Below, in pieces: positions 49,716 to 59,511 of a stretch of DNA of 64,000 nt (position 1 is its first letter; each line of letters begins with the position of its first letter). The DNA comes from JAVWMQ01 sp036646055 (lineage in GTDB: Bacteria > Bacillota > Clostridia > Peptostreptococcales > Anaerovoracaceae). Under the pieces are notes generated by a model that did not search any database, was not told the DNA's origin, and was given only the letters and a program-made list of their open reading frames with translations. Position numbers and translations under genes: made by a program. Location: contig JAVXMY010000003.1 in assembly GCA_036646055.1 (NCBI GenBank), positions 1 through 64,000 on the forward strand. Reading direction: 5' to 3'.

Positions 49716-51463
49716 TATTTTTTATCCTTGATATCATTAATACGCTTTTGTACAAATTCATCAACATTCATTTCACCAAGCTCACCTTCAACATTATGTC
49801 TTAAAGTTAATGTCTTAGCTTCAGCTTCTCTTTCACCTATGATGCCAATATAGGTAACTCTTTCATTTCTAGCTTCTCTTAATTTATATCCGATTTTTTC
49901 ATTTCTTGTATCAAGTTCAACTCTAATTCCAGCCTGTTGAAGTTTTGCAGCAATTTCTTCTGCATATGGTTCAAACGCCTCTGCAACAGTAAGTAATTTA
50001 ACCTGAACTGGTGCAAGCCATAATGGGAATTTACCTGCATAATGTTCAGTAATAATACCGATAAATCTTTCGATTGATCCAAATATTACTCTATGTATCA
50101 TAACAGGTCTGTGTTTTTCACCATCAGAACCAACATATGTTAGGTCAAATCTTTCTGGCATCATATAGTCAAGCTGTATTGTACCGCACTGCCATGTTCT
50201 TCCAATTGAATCTTCTAAATGGAAGTCAAGTTTAGGACCATAGAAAGCACCATCACCTTCATTAATAATGTATTCCAAACCTTCTTCTTCCATAGCTTCT
50301 CTTAGAGCATCTGTTGCCTTGTCCCATAATTCAATTGTACCGATATATTTCTTTTCAGGTCTTGTTGAAAGCTCGATATGATACTTGAATCCAAAAATTT
50401 CGCTATATACATAATCGATTAGCTTTATTACACCTTTAATTTCATCTTTAATCTGTTCAGGTAACATGAAGATATGTGCATCATCCTGAGTGAAAGTTCT
50501 AACCCTCATTAATCCATGTAAAGCTCCTGAAAGTTCATGTCTATGAACCTGACCTAATTCTCCAATTCTCATTGGAAAATCTCTGTAAGAATACATCTTT
50601 CTCTTATATGCCAACATTGAACCTGGGCAGTTCATAGGTTTAATTGCATAATCTTCTCCATCAATTTTTGTGAAGTACATATTATCTTTATAATTATCCC
50701 AGTGACCTGAAGTATGCCATAAATCTTCATTAAGAATTAGTGGTGTTTTGATTTCTTCATATCCATTTAATTTATGAATTTCTCTCCAAAAACGTTCAAG
50801 TTCATTTCTAAGAACCATTCCTTTTGGCATGAAGAATGGGAAGCCTGGTCCTTCTTCATAAATTGCAAAAAGATCCATCTCCTTACCGATCTTACGGTGG
50901 TCTCTCTTCTTAGCTTCTTCAATTTTCTTTAGGTATTCATCTAATTCAACCTGACTTGGGAAGGATGTACCATAAATTCTCTGAAGCATTTTTTTGTCTG
51001 AGTCACCTCTCCAGTATGCACCTGCCACACTTGTTAGCTTTACAGCCTTAATATTGCTAGTTTTTTCCATATGAGGTCCAGCACATAGGTCGAAGAAATC
51101 TCCCTGTTTATAAAAAGACAGAATTTCGTCTTCTGGTAGATCTTCAATTAATTCAACCTTATAATCTTCACCTTTTTCCTTCATAACTTTAATAGCTTCT
51201 TCTCTAGATAGTTCATATTTTTCTAGAGGCTTTCCCGCTTTAATAATCTTTTTCATTTCTTTTTCTATTACTTTTAAATCATCGTCTGTAAATTTATGAT
51301 CTAAATCGAAGTCATAGTAAAACCCATTATCAATTGCAGGTCCTATTGCTAATTTCGCATCAGGCCAAATATTCTTTACCGCTTCAGCTAAAATATGAGA
51401 TGTAGTATGTCTATACGCATTTCTCACTTCTTCATTATTAAAATCTATTACTTGCTTTGCCAT
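49715..51463 (-). CDS. thrS: Threonyl-tRNA synthetase without the TGS domain
   Basis: 582 residues, about 60 fewer than usual. It starts directly at the editing domain (RHTTSHILAEAV with the H19/H23 zinc-like pair, and DLCAGPHM). The class II catalytic core (GQVHRHELSGALHGLMRVRTFTQDDAHIF) and anticodon-binding domain are intact. The N-terminal ubiquitin-like TGS domain is absent. The ATG has GGAGGAG upstream and ddl ends one base before it, so the short form is real in this sequence. No T-box leader is present. Confidence 0.95.
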   Translation of the reverse strand: MAKQVIDFNNEEVRNAYRHTTSHILAEAVKNIWPDAKLAIGPAIDNGFYYDFDLDHKFTDDDLKVIEKEMKKIIKAGKPLEKYELSREEAIKVMKEKGEDYKVELIEDLPEDEILSFYKQGDFFDLCAGPHMEKTSNIKAVKLTSVAGAYWRGDSDKKMLQRIYGTSFPSQVELDEYLKKIEEAKKRDHRKIGKEMDLFAIYEEGPGFPFFMPKGMVLRNELERFWREIHKLNGYEEIKTPLILNEDLWHTSGHWDNYKDNMYFTKIDGEDYAIKPMNCPGSMLAYKRKMYSYRDFPMRIGELGQVHRHELSGALHGLMRVRTFTQDDAHIFMLPEQIKDEIKGVIKLIDYVYSEIFGFKYHIELSTRPEKKYIGTIELWDKATDALREAMEEEGLEYIINEGDGAFYGPKLDFHLEDSIGRTWQCGTIQLDYMMPERFDLTYVGSDGEKHRPVMIHRVIFGSIERFIGIITEHYAGKFPLWLAPVQVKLLTVAEAFEPYAEEIAAKLQQAGIRVELDTRNEKIGYKLREARNERVTYIGIIGEREAEAKTLTLRHNVEGELGEMNVDEFVQKRINDIKDKK

Positions 51464-51464
51464 T

Positions 51465-52532
51465 TTAAAACTCCTCCATAGCCAACTCTATCAACTTATC
51501 AATTAATCCATTATACTGTATTCCCGTGGCTTCCCATAACTTTGGATACATACTAATCTTAGTAAATCCTGGTATGGTGTTAATTTCATTAAATACGATT
51601 TCTCCATTATCCGTATAGAAAAAATCTACTCTAGAAAATCCACGACATGAAAACAATTTATATATTTCAACTGCCGTATTACGAATTCTCTCAATTTCGC
51701 TATCCGGCAAGTCATCAACAATCTTTGTTAATGATGCACCATTATTATACTTTGCATCATAATCATAAAATTCATTTGCAGCAATTATTTCCCCTACCAA
51801 AGAAGCTTTAGGTTTTCTGTTCCCTAATACTGCAACCTCTATTTCTCTACCTTTAATACCCTTTTCAATTAATATTCTATGATCAATCTCTGCTGCCCTT
51901 TTAATTCCTTCAAACAGTTCTCTATTACTATTTACCATAGTAATACCAACTGAAGACCCAGTATTAGCCGGCTTTACAAAAAAAGGATACTCATAATTAA
52001 GTTTAGTTTCAATTTCTTTAATCACTTCCAAAGGGCTACTTGAGAAATCGTACCTATCTGTATAGCAATATTCTGCCTGAACTATATCCGTATTAGATAC
52101 TATCAGTTTGGATATTATTTTGTCCATTCCAATTGCACTTCCAAGCACCTTTGAGCCAACATAGGGAATTCCTGCCATCTCGAAAACTCCTTGTATAGCA
52201 CCATCTTCACAATATTTCCCATGCATAATTGGAAAAATACAATCCAAATCATATAAGGTGCCACTGCTAGTTTTAAAGCCTTTTGGGTTCCTTGATAATA
52301 GCAATGATCCTTCTTCATTTGATTCATGCTCATTCCACTTACCACTACCAATTTCTTCAGGTGTGGCCTCTGTTAAATACCAGATGCCTTCTTTAGTAAT
52401 CCCAACAGTACGAATTTCATATTTTTCTTTATTTATGTTATTTAAAACTGAAGCAGTGGACATACAAGAAACCTCGTGTTCCAAAGATGGACCACCAAAT
52501 AAAATCAACAGTTTTATTTTATCTGTATTCAT
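51465..52532 (-). CDS. ddl: D-alanine--D-alanine ligase
   Basis: 355 residues of the ATP-grasp fold: LFGGPSLEHEVS (11-22), FVKPANTGSSVGI, the omega-loop EFYDYDAKY whose tyrosine indicates D-Ala rather than D-lactate specificity, and FNEINTIPGFT. Residue 108 is Cys in HGKYCEDG where Gly is usual. It makes the D-Ala-D-Ala dipeptide for MurF. One base separates it from thrS. Confidence 0.93.
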   Translation of the reverse strand: MNTDKIKLLILFGGPSLEHEVSCMSTASVLNNINKEKYEIRTVGITKEGIWYLTEATPEEIGSGKWNEHESNEEGSLLLSRNPKGFKTSSGTLYDLDCIFPIMHGKYCEDGAIQGVFEMAGIPYVGSKVLGSAIGMDKIISKLIVSNTDIVQAEYCYTDRYDFSSSPLEVIKEIETKLNYEYPFFVKPANTGSSVGITMVNSNRELFEGIKRAAEIDHRILIEKGIKGREIEVAVLGNRKPKASLVGEIIAANEFYDYDAKYNNGASLTKIVDDLPDSEIERIRNTAVEIYKLFSCRGFSRVDFFYTDNGEIVFNEINTIPGFTKISMYPKLWEATGIQYNGLIDKLIELAMEEF

Positions 52533-52540
52533 ATAACCCC

Positions 52541-53272
52541 CTACTTTTTATTTGCTCTTTTATATGCCAAAATCGCTTCATCAATATCCGAATCTAATAT
52601 CATCTTACCATTTTTCATTACTATTCCTCTTTCACAAAAGTCTTTTGCCGTTTTCGTAGAGTGTGTAACAAATAACAATGTAATCTCATCTTTATCCATA
52701 ATGTCGTTAATTTTATCTCGACACTTCTGTCTAAAAGCTGCATCGCCAACAGATAAAGCTTCATCTACTATTAATATTTCCGGATTAATATTTACATTTA
52801 TAGCAAATCCCAACCTTGCTTTCATTCCACTAGAATAGGATCTTACTGGTTGGTCTATATATACCCCTAATTCGGAAAATTCAATAATCTCATTTTCCAA
52901 ATCTTTGATTTCTTTATTCTTCAGCCCCATAAGCTGACCTTTAAGATATATATTATCTCGACCAGACAATTCTCTATCAAAACCTGATGTAAGTTCCAAA
53001 AGTGCACTTACCCTACCATTAACAATTAATTCACCTTCTGATGGGTATGAAACACCTGTAATCATTTTTAAAACTGTAGATTTCCCCGCTCCATTTTTAC
53101 CAAATAAAGCTACAGATTCTCCTCTTTTAATTTCAAAACTTAAATTTTTTACAGCAAGTTTTTCTTTATATTTTATTTTATTGAAAAAAACAGCCAGTAA
53201 TCGTTCTCTATCGTTTTTATATAATTTGTATTTTTTTGTAACATTATTAAATTTTATTACTACTTCACCCAT
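52541..53272 (-). CDS. Teichoic acid/polysaccharide ABC exporter ATPase (TagH/Wzt-like)
   Basis: 243 residues: Walker A FGKNGAGKST (about 57-66), signature SYSSGMKARLGFA and Walker B ILIVDEALSVGD. The SGMKARLGFA signature is typical of TagH/Wzt exporters. It lacks the C-terminal carbohydrate-binding extension of some homologues. It pairs with the permease gene 9 nt upstream. Confidence 0.88.
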   Translation of the reverse strand: MGEVVIKFNNVTKKYKLYKNDRERLLAVFFNKIKYKEKLAVKNLSFEIKRGESVALFGKNGAGKSTVLKMITGVSYPSEGELIVNGRVSALLELTSGFDRELSGRDNIYLKGQLMGLKNKEIKDLENEIIEFSELGVYIDQPVRSYSSGMKARLGFAINVNINPEILIVDEALSVGDAAFRQKCRDKINDIMDKDEITLLFVTHSTKTAKDFCERGIVMKNGKMILDSDIDEAILAYKRANKK

Positions 53273-53281
53273 TTAAAACTC

Positions 53282-54085
53282 CTATAGTACATCTGGCATT
53301 TCTTTTTTCAAATCTTTATATACCTTTATTCCAAGAATCCATACAATTAACACTTCTGCCAAAAAAATTCCAAGTTCCATTGGTTCATTAAAGAACCATA
53401 CATGGTGAACAAAACAATTTCTATATCCCTCGACAATAAATGTAACTGGATTTAATTGTAATAATATTTGTCCCCATTTATTTGTAATATTGTCGATTGG
53501 CCACATTATACCAGAAAGCCAGAATAAAGCTAAAGTAAATGATTTGACTAAATTACCAAAGTCTTTACTCATAACACCTAAAACAGATGAAAACAATCCC
53601 CATCCAGTAAACATTAAAAACATCATCAGCATGTAAAATGGTATTTGAACATAGTAAATTGATACACCATATCCTGCAAATATATAAATTATTATGACTA
53701 AAGCTAATAAAAACAAGTGGACTGTAAGTTTTGATAAACTGAAAAATGTAGGAATAGTTGATGTGGGAAACTTCATCTTTGTAATAAGAAACTTATATCT
53801 CCTCATAATCATTGGACCATTATTCCACATTTCTTGCATATAGAACCAAGAAATAATTCCTGCTATTAACCACAAGAAAAACGGAAAGTTCTCAATTCCT
53901 GCACGGTTTCTAAGTCCCATAGAAAAAGCAAACCAATATATAAAAATTGTAATAGTCGGCTTAATTATTGCCCAAGACCAGCCTAATGCTGATCCACTAT
54001 AAGTCTTTCTCAAATCAGATTTTGCCAATTTTAATATTTGATGTCTCCACTCAATATGCTCTTTTATAATATTGATAAACTCCAT
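53282..54085 (-). CDS. ABC-2 type polysaccharide export permease (TagG/Wzm-like)
   Basis: 267 residues, six membrane segments, starting with HIEWRHQILKLAKSDLRKTYSGSALGWSWAIIKPT, the amphipathic entry of the ABC-2 polysaccharide exporters. With the ATPase it would export a lipid-linked wall polymer. It overlaps the LCP gene stop by one base. Confidence 0.88.
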   Translation of the reverse strand: MEFINIIKEHIEWRHQILKLAKSDLRKTYSGSALGWSWAIIKPTITIFIYWFAFSMGLRNRAGIENFPFFLWLIAGIISWFYMQEMWNNGPMIMRRYKFLITKMKFPTSTIPTFFSLSKLTVHLFLLALVIIIYIFAGYGVSIYYVQIPFYMLMMFLMFTGWGLFSSVLGVMSKDFGNLVKSFTLALFWLSGIMWPIDNITNKWGQILLQLNPVTFIVEGYRNCFVHHVWFFNEPMELGIFLAEVLIVWILGIKVYKDLKKEMPDVL

Positions 54086-55272
54086 TAATTCTCCTTCCCA
54101 GGTTCAGGGTATCCAGTACCGTCAAACCCAGTTGCTTCTATAATCTGTCGATTAATTTCCATTACTCTTTTACTTGGCTTATAGTTTTTCTCATGAAAAA
54201 GTGTCTTATGCATATGAATAACATTCTTCTCTAGTGTGATTGGAGGAGTATACCAAAGTCTATTAATAACTATACCGTCACTAACATAAGGAAATCCTCC
54301 ACTATTATCAATTTCATATCTAATAGCTTTAAGCATTAGCCCTATTATTTCATTGTTTTTTAGATTAGTTGAAATTTGCGGCATTATCTTATCCGACATT
54401 GCTCTTATTTCAGAAATGCTCATAGTCTTTACTTTGGAAATACATGCTTCCAAAGTTCTACGCATTCTTTCTGCTCTTTCAACATCACCATTTCCTACTT
54501 TACGAATTCTGCAATAAGTTACTGCCTGAATTCCGTTCAATGTCTGATTACCAGATTTAGTAATTAATGTTTCATCACCATGAAGATTTTTATTAGTATC
54601 TCTTATAAATTTATTCAACTCTGGAATTTCATATTCCTTAATAGGAAGCTTAATTCCACCCATAGCATCCACAGCGTCAGCAACAGTTCTCCAATTAACC
54701 CTAACAAATGCGTCTACGTTTAAATCTGCATTTCTATTAAGAGCACGAAGAGTCCCTTCTGGACCACCATAAGCATGGGCATGATTAGTTTTATCTAATA
54801 CTTGCTTTCCAACTTCGTCAACTGTCCAATATGTATCTCTATCAATAGACGTCATTCTGATTTTATTTTCCTTTTTATCTATTGTAGTTAAAATAATTGC
54901 ATCTGTTCTACACTTTTCATCATCTTCACCCTCACGAGTATCAATACCTAAAACAGCAATATTTTTGTAGTCTTTAGCCCCTTTAGACGCTTCTTTATCT
55001 ATCTCCAAATTATCCTTATCTATTTCTCTATAGTCTAGTTTGTCTAATTCAGTATTTATCATTGAAATTCCCTTAAACACAATTCCTCCGCCACAAATTA
55101 ATAGCGCCAAAACTATGCACAAAGGAATAATCTTTTTAAGTTTCTTTTTTTTCTTCTTTTTCTTGACCCTTCTTTGTTTGCGCAATTCCATTGACTGATC
55201 AACACTATTTAAATCACGTCCATAATTCAAATCACTTTTAGAACCTATTTTTTTCCCTTTATCAGATCTCAT
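54085..55272 (-). CDS. LytR-CpsA-Psr (LCP) family wall-polymer ligase
   Basis: 395 residues: a long lysine-rich cytoplasmic tail (about 33-47), one membrane segment (about 49-68), and an LCP domain (about 100-300) with VLGIDTREGEDDEKCRTDAIILTTID, DRDTYW and the arginine cluster VERAERMRRT. LCP enzymes transfer lipid-linked glycopolymers to peptidoglycan. With the adjacent exporter it forms a coherent wall-polymer module. Confidence 0.9.
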   Translation of the reverse strand: MRSDKGKKIGSKSDLNYGRDLNSVDQSMELRKQRRVKKKKKKKKLKKIIPLCIVLALLICGGGIVFKGISMINTELDKLDYREIDKDNLEIDKEASKGAKDYKNIAVLGIDTREGEDDEKCRTDAIILTTIDKKENKIRMTSIDRDTYWTVDEVGKQVLDKTNHAHAYGGPEGTLRALNRNADLNVDAFVRVNWRTVADAVDAMGGIKLPIKEYEIPELNKFIRDTNKNLHGDETLITKSGNQTLNGIQAVTYCRIRKVGNGDVERAERMRRTLEACISKVKTMSISEIRAMSDKIMPQISTNLKNNEIIGLMLKAIRYEIDNSGGFPYVSDGIVINRLWYTPPITLEKNVIHMHKTLFHEKNYKPSKRVMEINRQIIEATGFDGTGYPEPGKEN

Positions 55273-55281
55273 ATAATTCCC

Positions 55282-55932
55282 CTATAGCCTGTTATTAAAC
55301 TCTTTTACTCTTTCATTTATATCTTCTGCACCAAAAACCGATGAACCTGCAACAACTATATTCACTCCAGCTTCTATAACTCTGTCTATATTGTCTAATG
55401 TAATTCCCCCATCAATTTCTATTTCAAAATCCAAGTTTTTGGCTTTTCTAATTTTATCTAATTCTTTAACTTTGTCAACTGCCTTTTCTATAAATTTTTG
55501 ACCGCCAAATCCAGGATTAACAGACATAATTAAGACCATATCAACACTGTCTAAAATACATTCTAATACAGATACTGGTGTGGCTGGATTTAATGAAACT
55601 CCCACTTTAATACCTTTGCTTTTGACATAGTTAATAGTCCTGTCTAAATGAACACAAGCTTCCTGATGAACAGTAATATATCCTGTATTATCTGTAACAA
55701 AGTCATCAATGTACCTATCAGGGTCTTCAATCATTAAATGAACGTCAAAAGGCATTTTTGTCTTCCCTAATAAACTTTTCATAACAGTAGCTCCATAACT
55801 TATATTTGGAACAAAATGCCCATCCATTACATCAACGTGTATTAATTGTGCTCCTGCTTTTTCAATTTTCGAAACCTCTTCTCCTAGCATACTGAAATCA
55901 GCTGCTAAAATTGACGGCGCCAATTTATTCAT
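55282..55932 (-). CDS. rpe: Ribulose-phosphate 3-epimerase
   Basis: 216 residues of the TIM-barrel epimerase: APSILAADFSMLGEEV, HVDVMDGHFVPNISYGA, MSVNPGFGGQKFI and EIDGGITLDN. It interconverts ribulose and xylulose 5-phosphate. It follows rsgA by 15 nt, the Bacillus cpgA-rpe order. Confidence 0.97.
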   Translation of the reverse strand: MNKLAPSILAADFSMLGEEVSKIEKAGAQLIHVDVMDGHFVPNISYGATVMKSLLGKTKMPFDVHLMIEDPDRYIDDFVTDNTGYITVHQEACVHLDRTINYVKSKGIKVGVSLNPATPVSVLECILDSVDMVLIMSVNPGFGGQKFIEKAVDKVKELDKIRKAKNLDFEIEIDGGITLDNIDRVIEAGVNIVVAGSSVFGAEDINERVKEFNNRL

Positions 55933-55947
55933 ATTATCCTCGCTATT

Positions 55948-56820
55948 CTATTTAATAATTTGTTTTTTTAACAATTCATTCATTTGCTCAACATAAGAAT
56001 CATATCTAGATTTGTGTATTTCCCCTGCCTCTAAGGCCTTTAAAACTGCACAATTAGGTTCTTTCAAATGTCTGCAATTATCATATTTACACTGTCCAAT
56101 ATATTTATCCATTTCTGGATAATAGAAATGTAATTGATCTACTTCTGCTTCTAGTACATCAAATGATGTAAATCCAGGAGTGTCGTAAATCATAGCTCCA
56201 AAGTCTGTATCAAATATTTCGACATGCCTTGTAGTGTGTTTACCTCTATTAGTTTTATTACTTATTTCTCCTGTTTCAATATTTTCATTTTCATTTAGCC
56301 TATTGATTAAAGTTGATTTTCCTACACCTGAAGGTCCAGCAAATGCAACCTTGTTCCCATTTAAACTAGCTTTTAACTTATCAATACCTATATTTTTTTT
56401 CCCACTAACAAAAACCATGTTGTATAAGCCACCATAAATCTTTGTTAATAACTCTATAGTCTTAGGGTCAGTAATGTCTGTTTTGTTAAAGCAAAGCAAA
56501 ATTTCTGCACCACTTTTTTCTGCCATGACTAAAAATCTATCGATAATTCTAGGATTTGGATTAGGCATAGTACCAGCAATAACAACTACAAACATATCTA
56601 TATTTGATATTGGTGGTCTAATAAATTGATTCTTTCTCGGATAGATTTGATCAATTATACCATCTCCGTCCTCTAGAACTTGAAACTCAACTTCATCCCC
56701 TACGTAGGGTAAAATACCTTTTTTCTTAAATATGCCACGGGCTTTACACTGGAATACTTCATTATTGCTGGTTTTTACATAGTAAAAACCAGCAATACCT
56801 TTAACAATTAGTCCTTCCAT
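55948..56820 (-). CDS. rsgA: Ribosome small-subunit-dependent GTPase A
   Basis: 290 residues: an N-terminal OB domain (about 1-65) and a circularly permuted GTPase with LCFNKTDI (G4) before FAGPSGVGKSTLINRL (G1) and YDTPGFTSF (G3). A C-terminal zinc knuckle includes CKYDNCRHLKEPNC. It is a late 30S assembly factor. It overlaps prkC by one base; pairing with PrkC/PrpC is conserved and RsgA is a known kinase substrate in Bacillus. Confidence 0.96.
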   Translation of the reverse strand: MEGLIVKGIAGFYYVKTSNNEVFQCKARGIFKKKGILPYVGDEVEFQVLEDGDGIIDQIYPRKNQFIRPPISNIDMFVVVIAGTMPNPNPRIIDRFLVMAEKSGAEILLCFNKTDITDPKTIELLTKIYGGLYNMVFVSGKKNIGIDKLKASLNGNKVAFAGPSGVGKSTLINRLNENENIETGEISNKTNRGKHTTRHVEIFDTDFGAMIYDTPGFTSFDVLEAEVDQLHFYYPEMDKYIGQCKYDNCRHLKEPNCAVLKALEAGEIHKSRYDSYVEQMNELLKKQIIK

Positions 56821-58745
56821 CAGCCAACATCCCCTGCTGAGAAATCAACCCTCTTCTGCATAACAGTTTCATCATCGAATATTACAGTTATAGTTCCTTT
56901 ACCTGTCCCTTTAATCTTAATATTCTCTCCACCATTAGCCTTTTTCTTTTGATCTCTAGTAATAATATTTCTAGTTCCATTATCGTCTGATACAGTAACT
57001 GTCATATAGAAAACATCTTCCTTAGCGGCGCTAAAATCTACATAGAAATCTAATGTTGATGACTGACCTTGACTTATTCTAATATTAATTGCAGATCCCT
57101 TCTCAAGTTTAGTTCCACTGTTATATTGCTGCCACATTATTTCGCCTTCGCCGTAAGTGTCACTAACACCATAGCTAACTTTGCCTAGCTTGAAACCTTC
57201 ATTTTTAAGAGATGTTTTAGCATCTCCCAAAGTCATTCCTAATAAATTCGGAACAGCACTTTCTTCTTTTCCTTCTCCATCACTTACTTCAATGTTAATT
57301 ATGTTATCCTTTGCTGCCTCTGAACCAGCAGTTGGATCTTGTTTAATTACTGTGTCTTTTGGTTCTTCACCTTTAACAACTTTAATTTCTCCTAGTTTAT
57401 ATCCAAATTCTTCAATTATTCTTTTAGCTTCATCCTTAGTTTTACCTACCAAATTTGGAACAACACCTTTATCTGCGCCTTTAGAAATATTAACCGTTAC
57501 AGTTTGGCCTTTTCTCGCCATTTGTCCGTCGTCAGGATCTTGAGCACAAACAGTTTCTATCTTATACTCCTTATCGTATACGTATTCACCAATTTCCATT
57601 TCTAATTTAGCATCTTCCAAAGTTTTTTCAGCCTCTTCATAAGTCATACCTTTTACATCTGGAACTTTAATATCTTTAGGACCAAAAAGTCCGAAAGCAA
57701 AACCCACACCTACAAGAGCACCAATAATTGCAATTACAGCAATAGGAATTATTATTTTTAATTTACTCTTCTTCTTTCGTTTAGGAGCTTTATTCTTTTT
57801 AGGTTTATAATCTTCGTAGTCTTCTATAAAATCATCATTATCAAAATCTTTTAAGAAGTCATCTTCCTTTTGTTTGTAATTTTCCTTATTACCCTCATAC
57901 ATAGATGCTCCAACAACTCTTCCTACAAGTTGCAAATTATCAAATGCGCTTATCATTTCATCTGCTGATTTAAATCTATTGTTTGGATACTTGTCTGTAG
58001 CCTTTAACACAATTTTTTCTAACTGAGGCGGAATTCCTCTAACAAAAGTTGATGGTGGCGTAATAGGTTCATTAATCTGCATTAATGCTATTGTCACAGG
58101 ATTGTCTCCATCAAAAGGAACCTTACCTGTAAGCATTTCAAAAATTACAATACCTAAAGAGTAAATATCAGATTTCTCATCAACATTATTCCCCTTAGCC
58201 TGTTCTGGAGAAAAGTAGTGAACTGATCCCATTACCCTGTCATTTGTTTTGTCTACAATAGTAGTATGGGAAACAGCTCTAGCTATACCAAAATCTGTGA
58301 TTTTAGCTATTCCATCTTCCGTAATTAAAATATTATGAGGCTTTACATCTCTATGAACAATACCGCTCTTATGGGCTGCCGATAAACCTGCTGCTATTTG
58401 CTTAGCAATATCAATAACCTCTTTATAATTCATTGGAGCTTCTCTATTAATAACTTCGCTTAAAGTTGCCCCTGTAACTAATTCCATTACAATGTAGTGA
58501 ATATTTCCTTCTCTACCTACATCAAAAATGCTAACAATATTTGGATGAGAAAGACTTGCCGCAGCATGTGACTCTCTTCTAAAACTTTCAACTAACTTTT
58601 CATCATTTATAAATTCTGGTTTAAGTATTTTTATGGCAACAAATCTTTTTAAAAGTTTACATTTAGCCTTGTAGACAATGGCCATTCCGCCATCACCAAT
58701 TTTCTCTATAAGTTCATATCTACCAGCAATTACATTATTATTCAT
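56820..58745 (-). CDS. prkC: PASTA-domain Ser/Thr protein kinase PrkC
   Basis: 641 residues: a cytoplasmic Hanks-type kinase (about 9-270) with catalytic K39, HRDVKPHNIL and DFGIA; a basic, acidic linker; one membrane segment (about 330-350); and three extracellular PASTA repeats (about 357-560) that sense muropeptides or lipid II. A beta-rich C-terminal domain follows. It overlaps prpC by 8 nt. Confidence 0.95.
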   Translation of the reverse strand: MNNNVIAGRYELIEKIGDGGMAIVYKAKCKLLKRFVAIKILKPEFINDEKLVESFRRESHAAASLSHPNIVSIFDVGREGNIHYIVMELVTGATLSEVINREAPMNYKEVIDIAKQIAAGLSAAHKSGIVHRDVKPHNILITEDGIAKITDFGIARAVSHTTIVDKTNDRVMGSVHYFSPEQAKGNNVDEKSDIYSLGIVIFEMLTGKVPFDGDNPVTIALMQINEPITPPSTFVRGIPPQLEKIVLKATDKYPNNRFKSADEMISAFDNLQLVGRVVGASMYEGNKENYKQKEDDFLKDFDNDDFIEDYEDYKPKKNKAPKRKKKSKLKIIIPIAVIAIIGALVGVGFAFGLFGPKDIKVPDVKGMTYEEAEKTLEDAKLEMEIGEYVYDKEYKIETVCAQDPDDGQMARKGQTVTVNISKGADKGVVPNLVGKTKDEAKRIIEEFGYKLGEIKVVKGEEPKDTVIKQDPTAGSEAAKDNIINIEVSDGEGKEESAVPNLLGMTLGDAKTSLKNEGFKLGKVSYGVSDTYGEGEIMWQQYNSGTKLEKGSAINIRISQGQSSTLDFYVDFSAAKEDVFYMTVTVSDDNGTRNIITRDQKKKANGGENIKIKGTGKGTITVIFDDETVMQKRVDFSAGDVG

Positions 58746-59487
58746 TCTGGTTACCTCCCTTTACTGTAATACATACTGCAGTAACGTTATCTTTTCCTCC
58801 AGCTTCATTGGCAATTTCTATAAGTTTATTTGCCAACTTAGTCATGTTTTTTTCTTCAATAATATTCTTTAAGATAACATCATCCTGGATTTCACCATAT
58901 AGGCCATCAGTGCAAAGTAAAATAACATCATCCTTCTCAATACCAATCTTAAAAAAATCCATATCTGCAGTAGGTTCCGCACCAACCGCCTTAGTAATCA
59001 TATGATTTTCTTCATGATCTCTTGCCTCTTCTTTAGTAATTGCGCCTTGCTTAACCAAAGAATTCACATAGGTATGGTCTTCTGTAATTTGATATATTTC
59101 TTCATCTCTACAGATGTAAGCTCTACTGTCACCAATGTTGATGACAAAAAGGGTTTTTCCCAAAATATACGCAACAACAAGCGTCGTAGCCATACCATGA
59201 TATTCGCTATTTGATTTAGCTTTTTCCCTTATTTGTAAATTGGCTTCATCAATTGCCCTCTTAAAAAGCCAACCAATTTCCTCTTTTTTGTTTAACTGGT
59301 CCAAATTGTTTTTACTAATGTACTCAGAAACAATATCTACCGCCATTTTGCTGGCTTTTTCTCCCCCGTTGTTTCCGCCTACACCATCTGCAACCATATA
59401 AACACCTTTAGTCCTCATAACTAAATAAGAATCTTCATTATTGCTCCTTATCTTTCCGCTATGAGTCTTATATCCAACTTCCGTCAT
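58738..59487 (-). CDS. prpC: PP2C-family protein phosphatase PrpC
   Basis: 249 residues with the metal-binding PP2C motifs KIRSNNEDS, VADGVGGNNGGEKAS, NIGDSRAYI, LLCTDGLYGEI and GKDNVTAV. It reverses PrkC phosphorylation. It starts 24 nt after rsmB; rlmN, which lies between them in Bacillus, is absent. Confidence 0.95.
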   Translation of the reverse strand: MTEVGYKTHSGKIRSNNEDSYLVMRTKGVYMVADGVGGNNGGEKASKMAVDIVSEYISKNNLDQLNKKEEIGWLFKRAIDEANLQIREKAKSNSEYHGMATTLVVAYILGKTLFVINIGDSRAYICRDEEIYQITEDHTYVNSLVKQGAITKEEARDHEENHMITKAVGAEPTADMDFFKIGIEKDDVILLCTDGLYGEIQDDVILKNIIEEKNMTKLANKLIEIANEAGGKDNVTAVCITVKGGNQNE

Positions 59488-59511
59488 TAATTGATACCTC
59501 TTTCAAAAGCA

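Noticed and set aside
51463..51700. T-box leader for thrS
   Set aside because: The upstream DNA is the ddl coding sequence; no GGTGG-type T-box or specifier stem is present.
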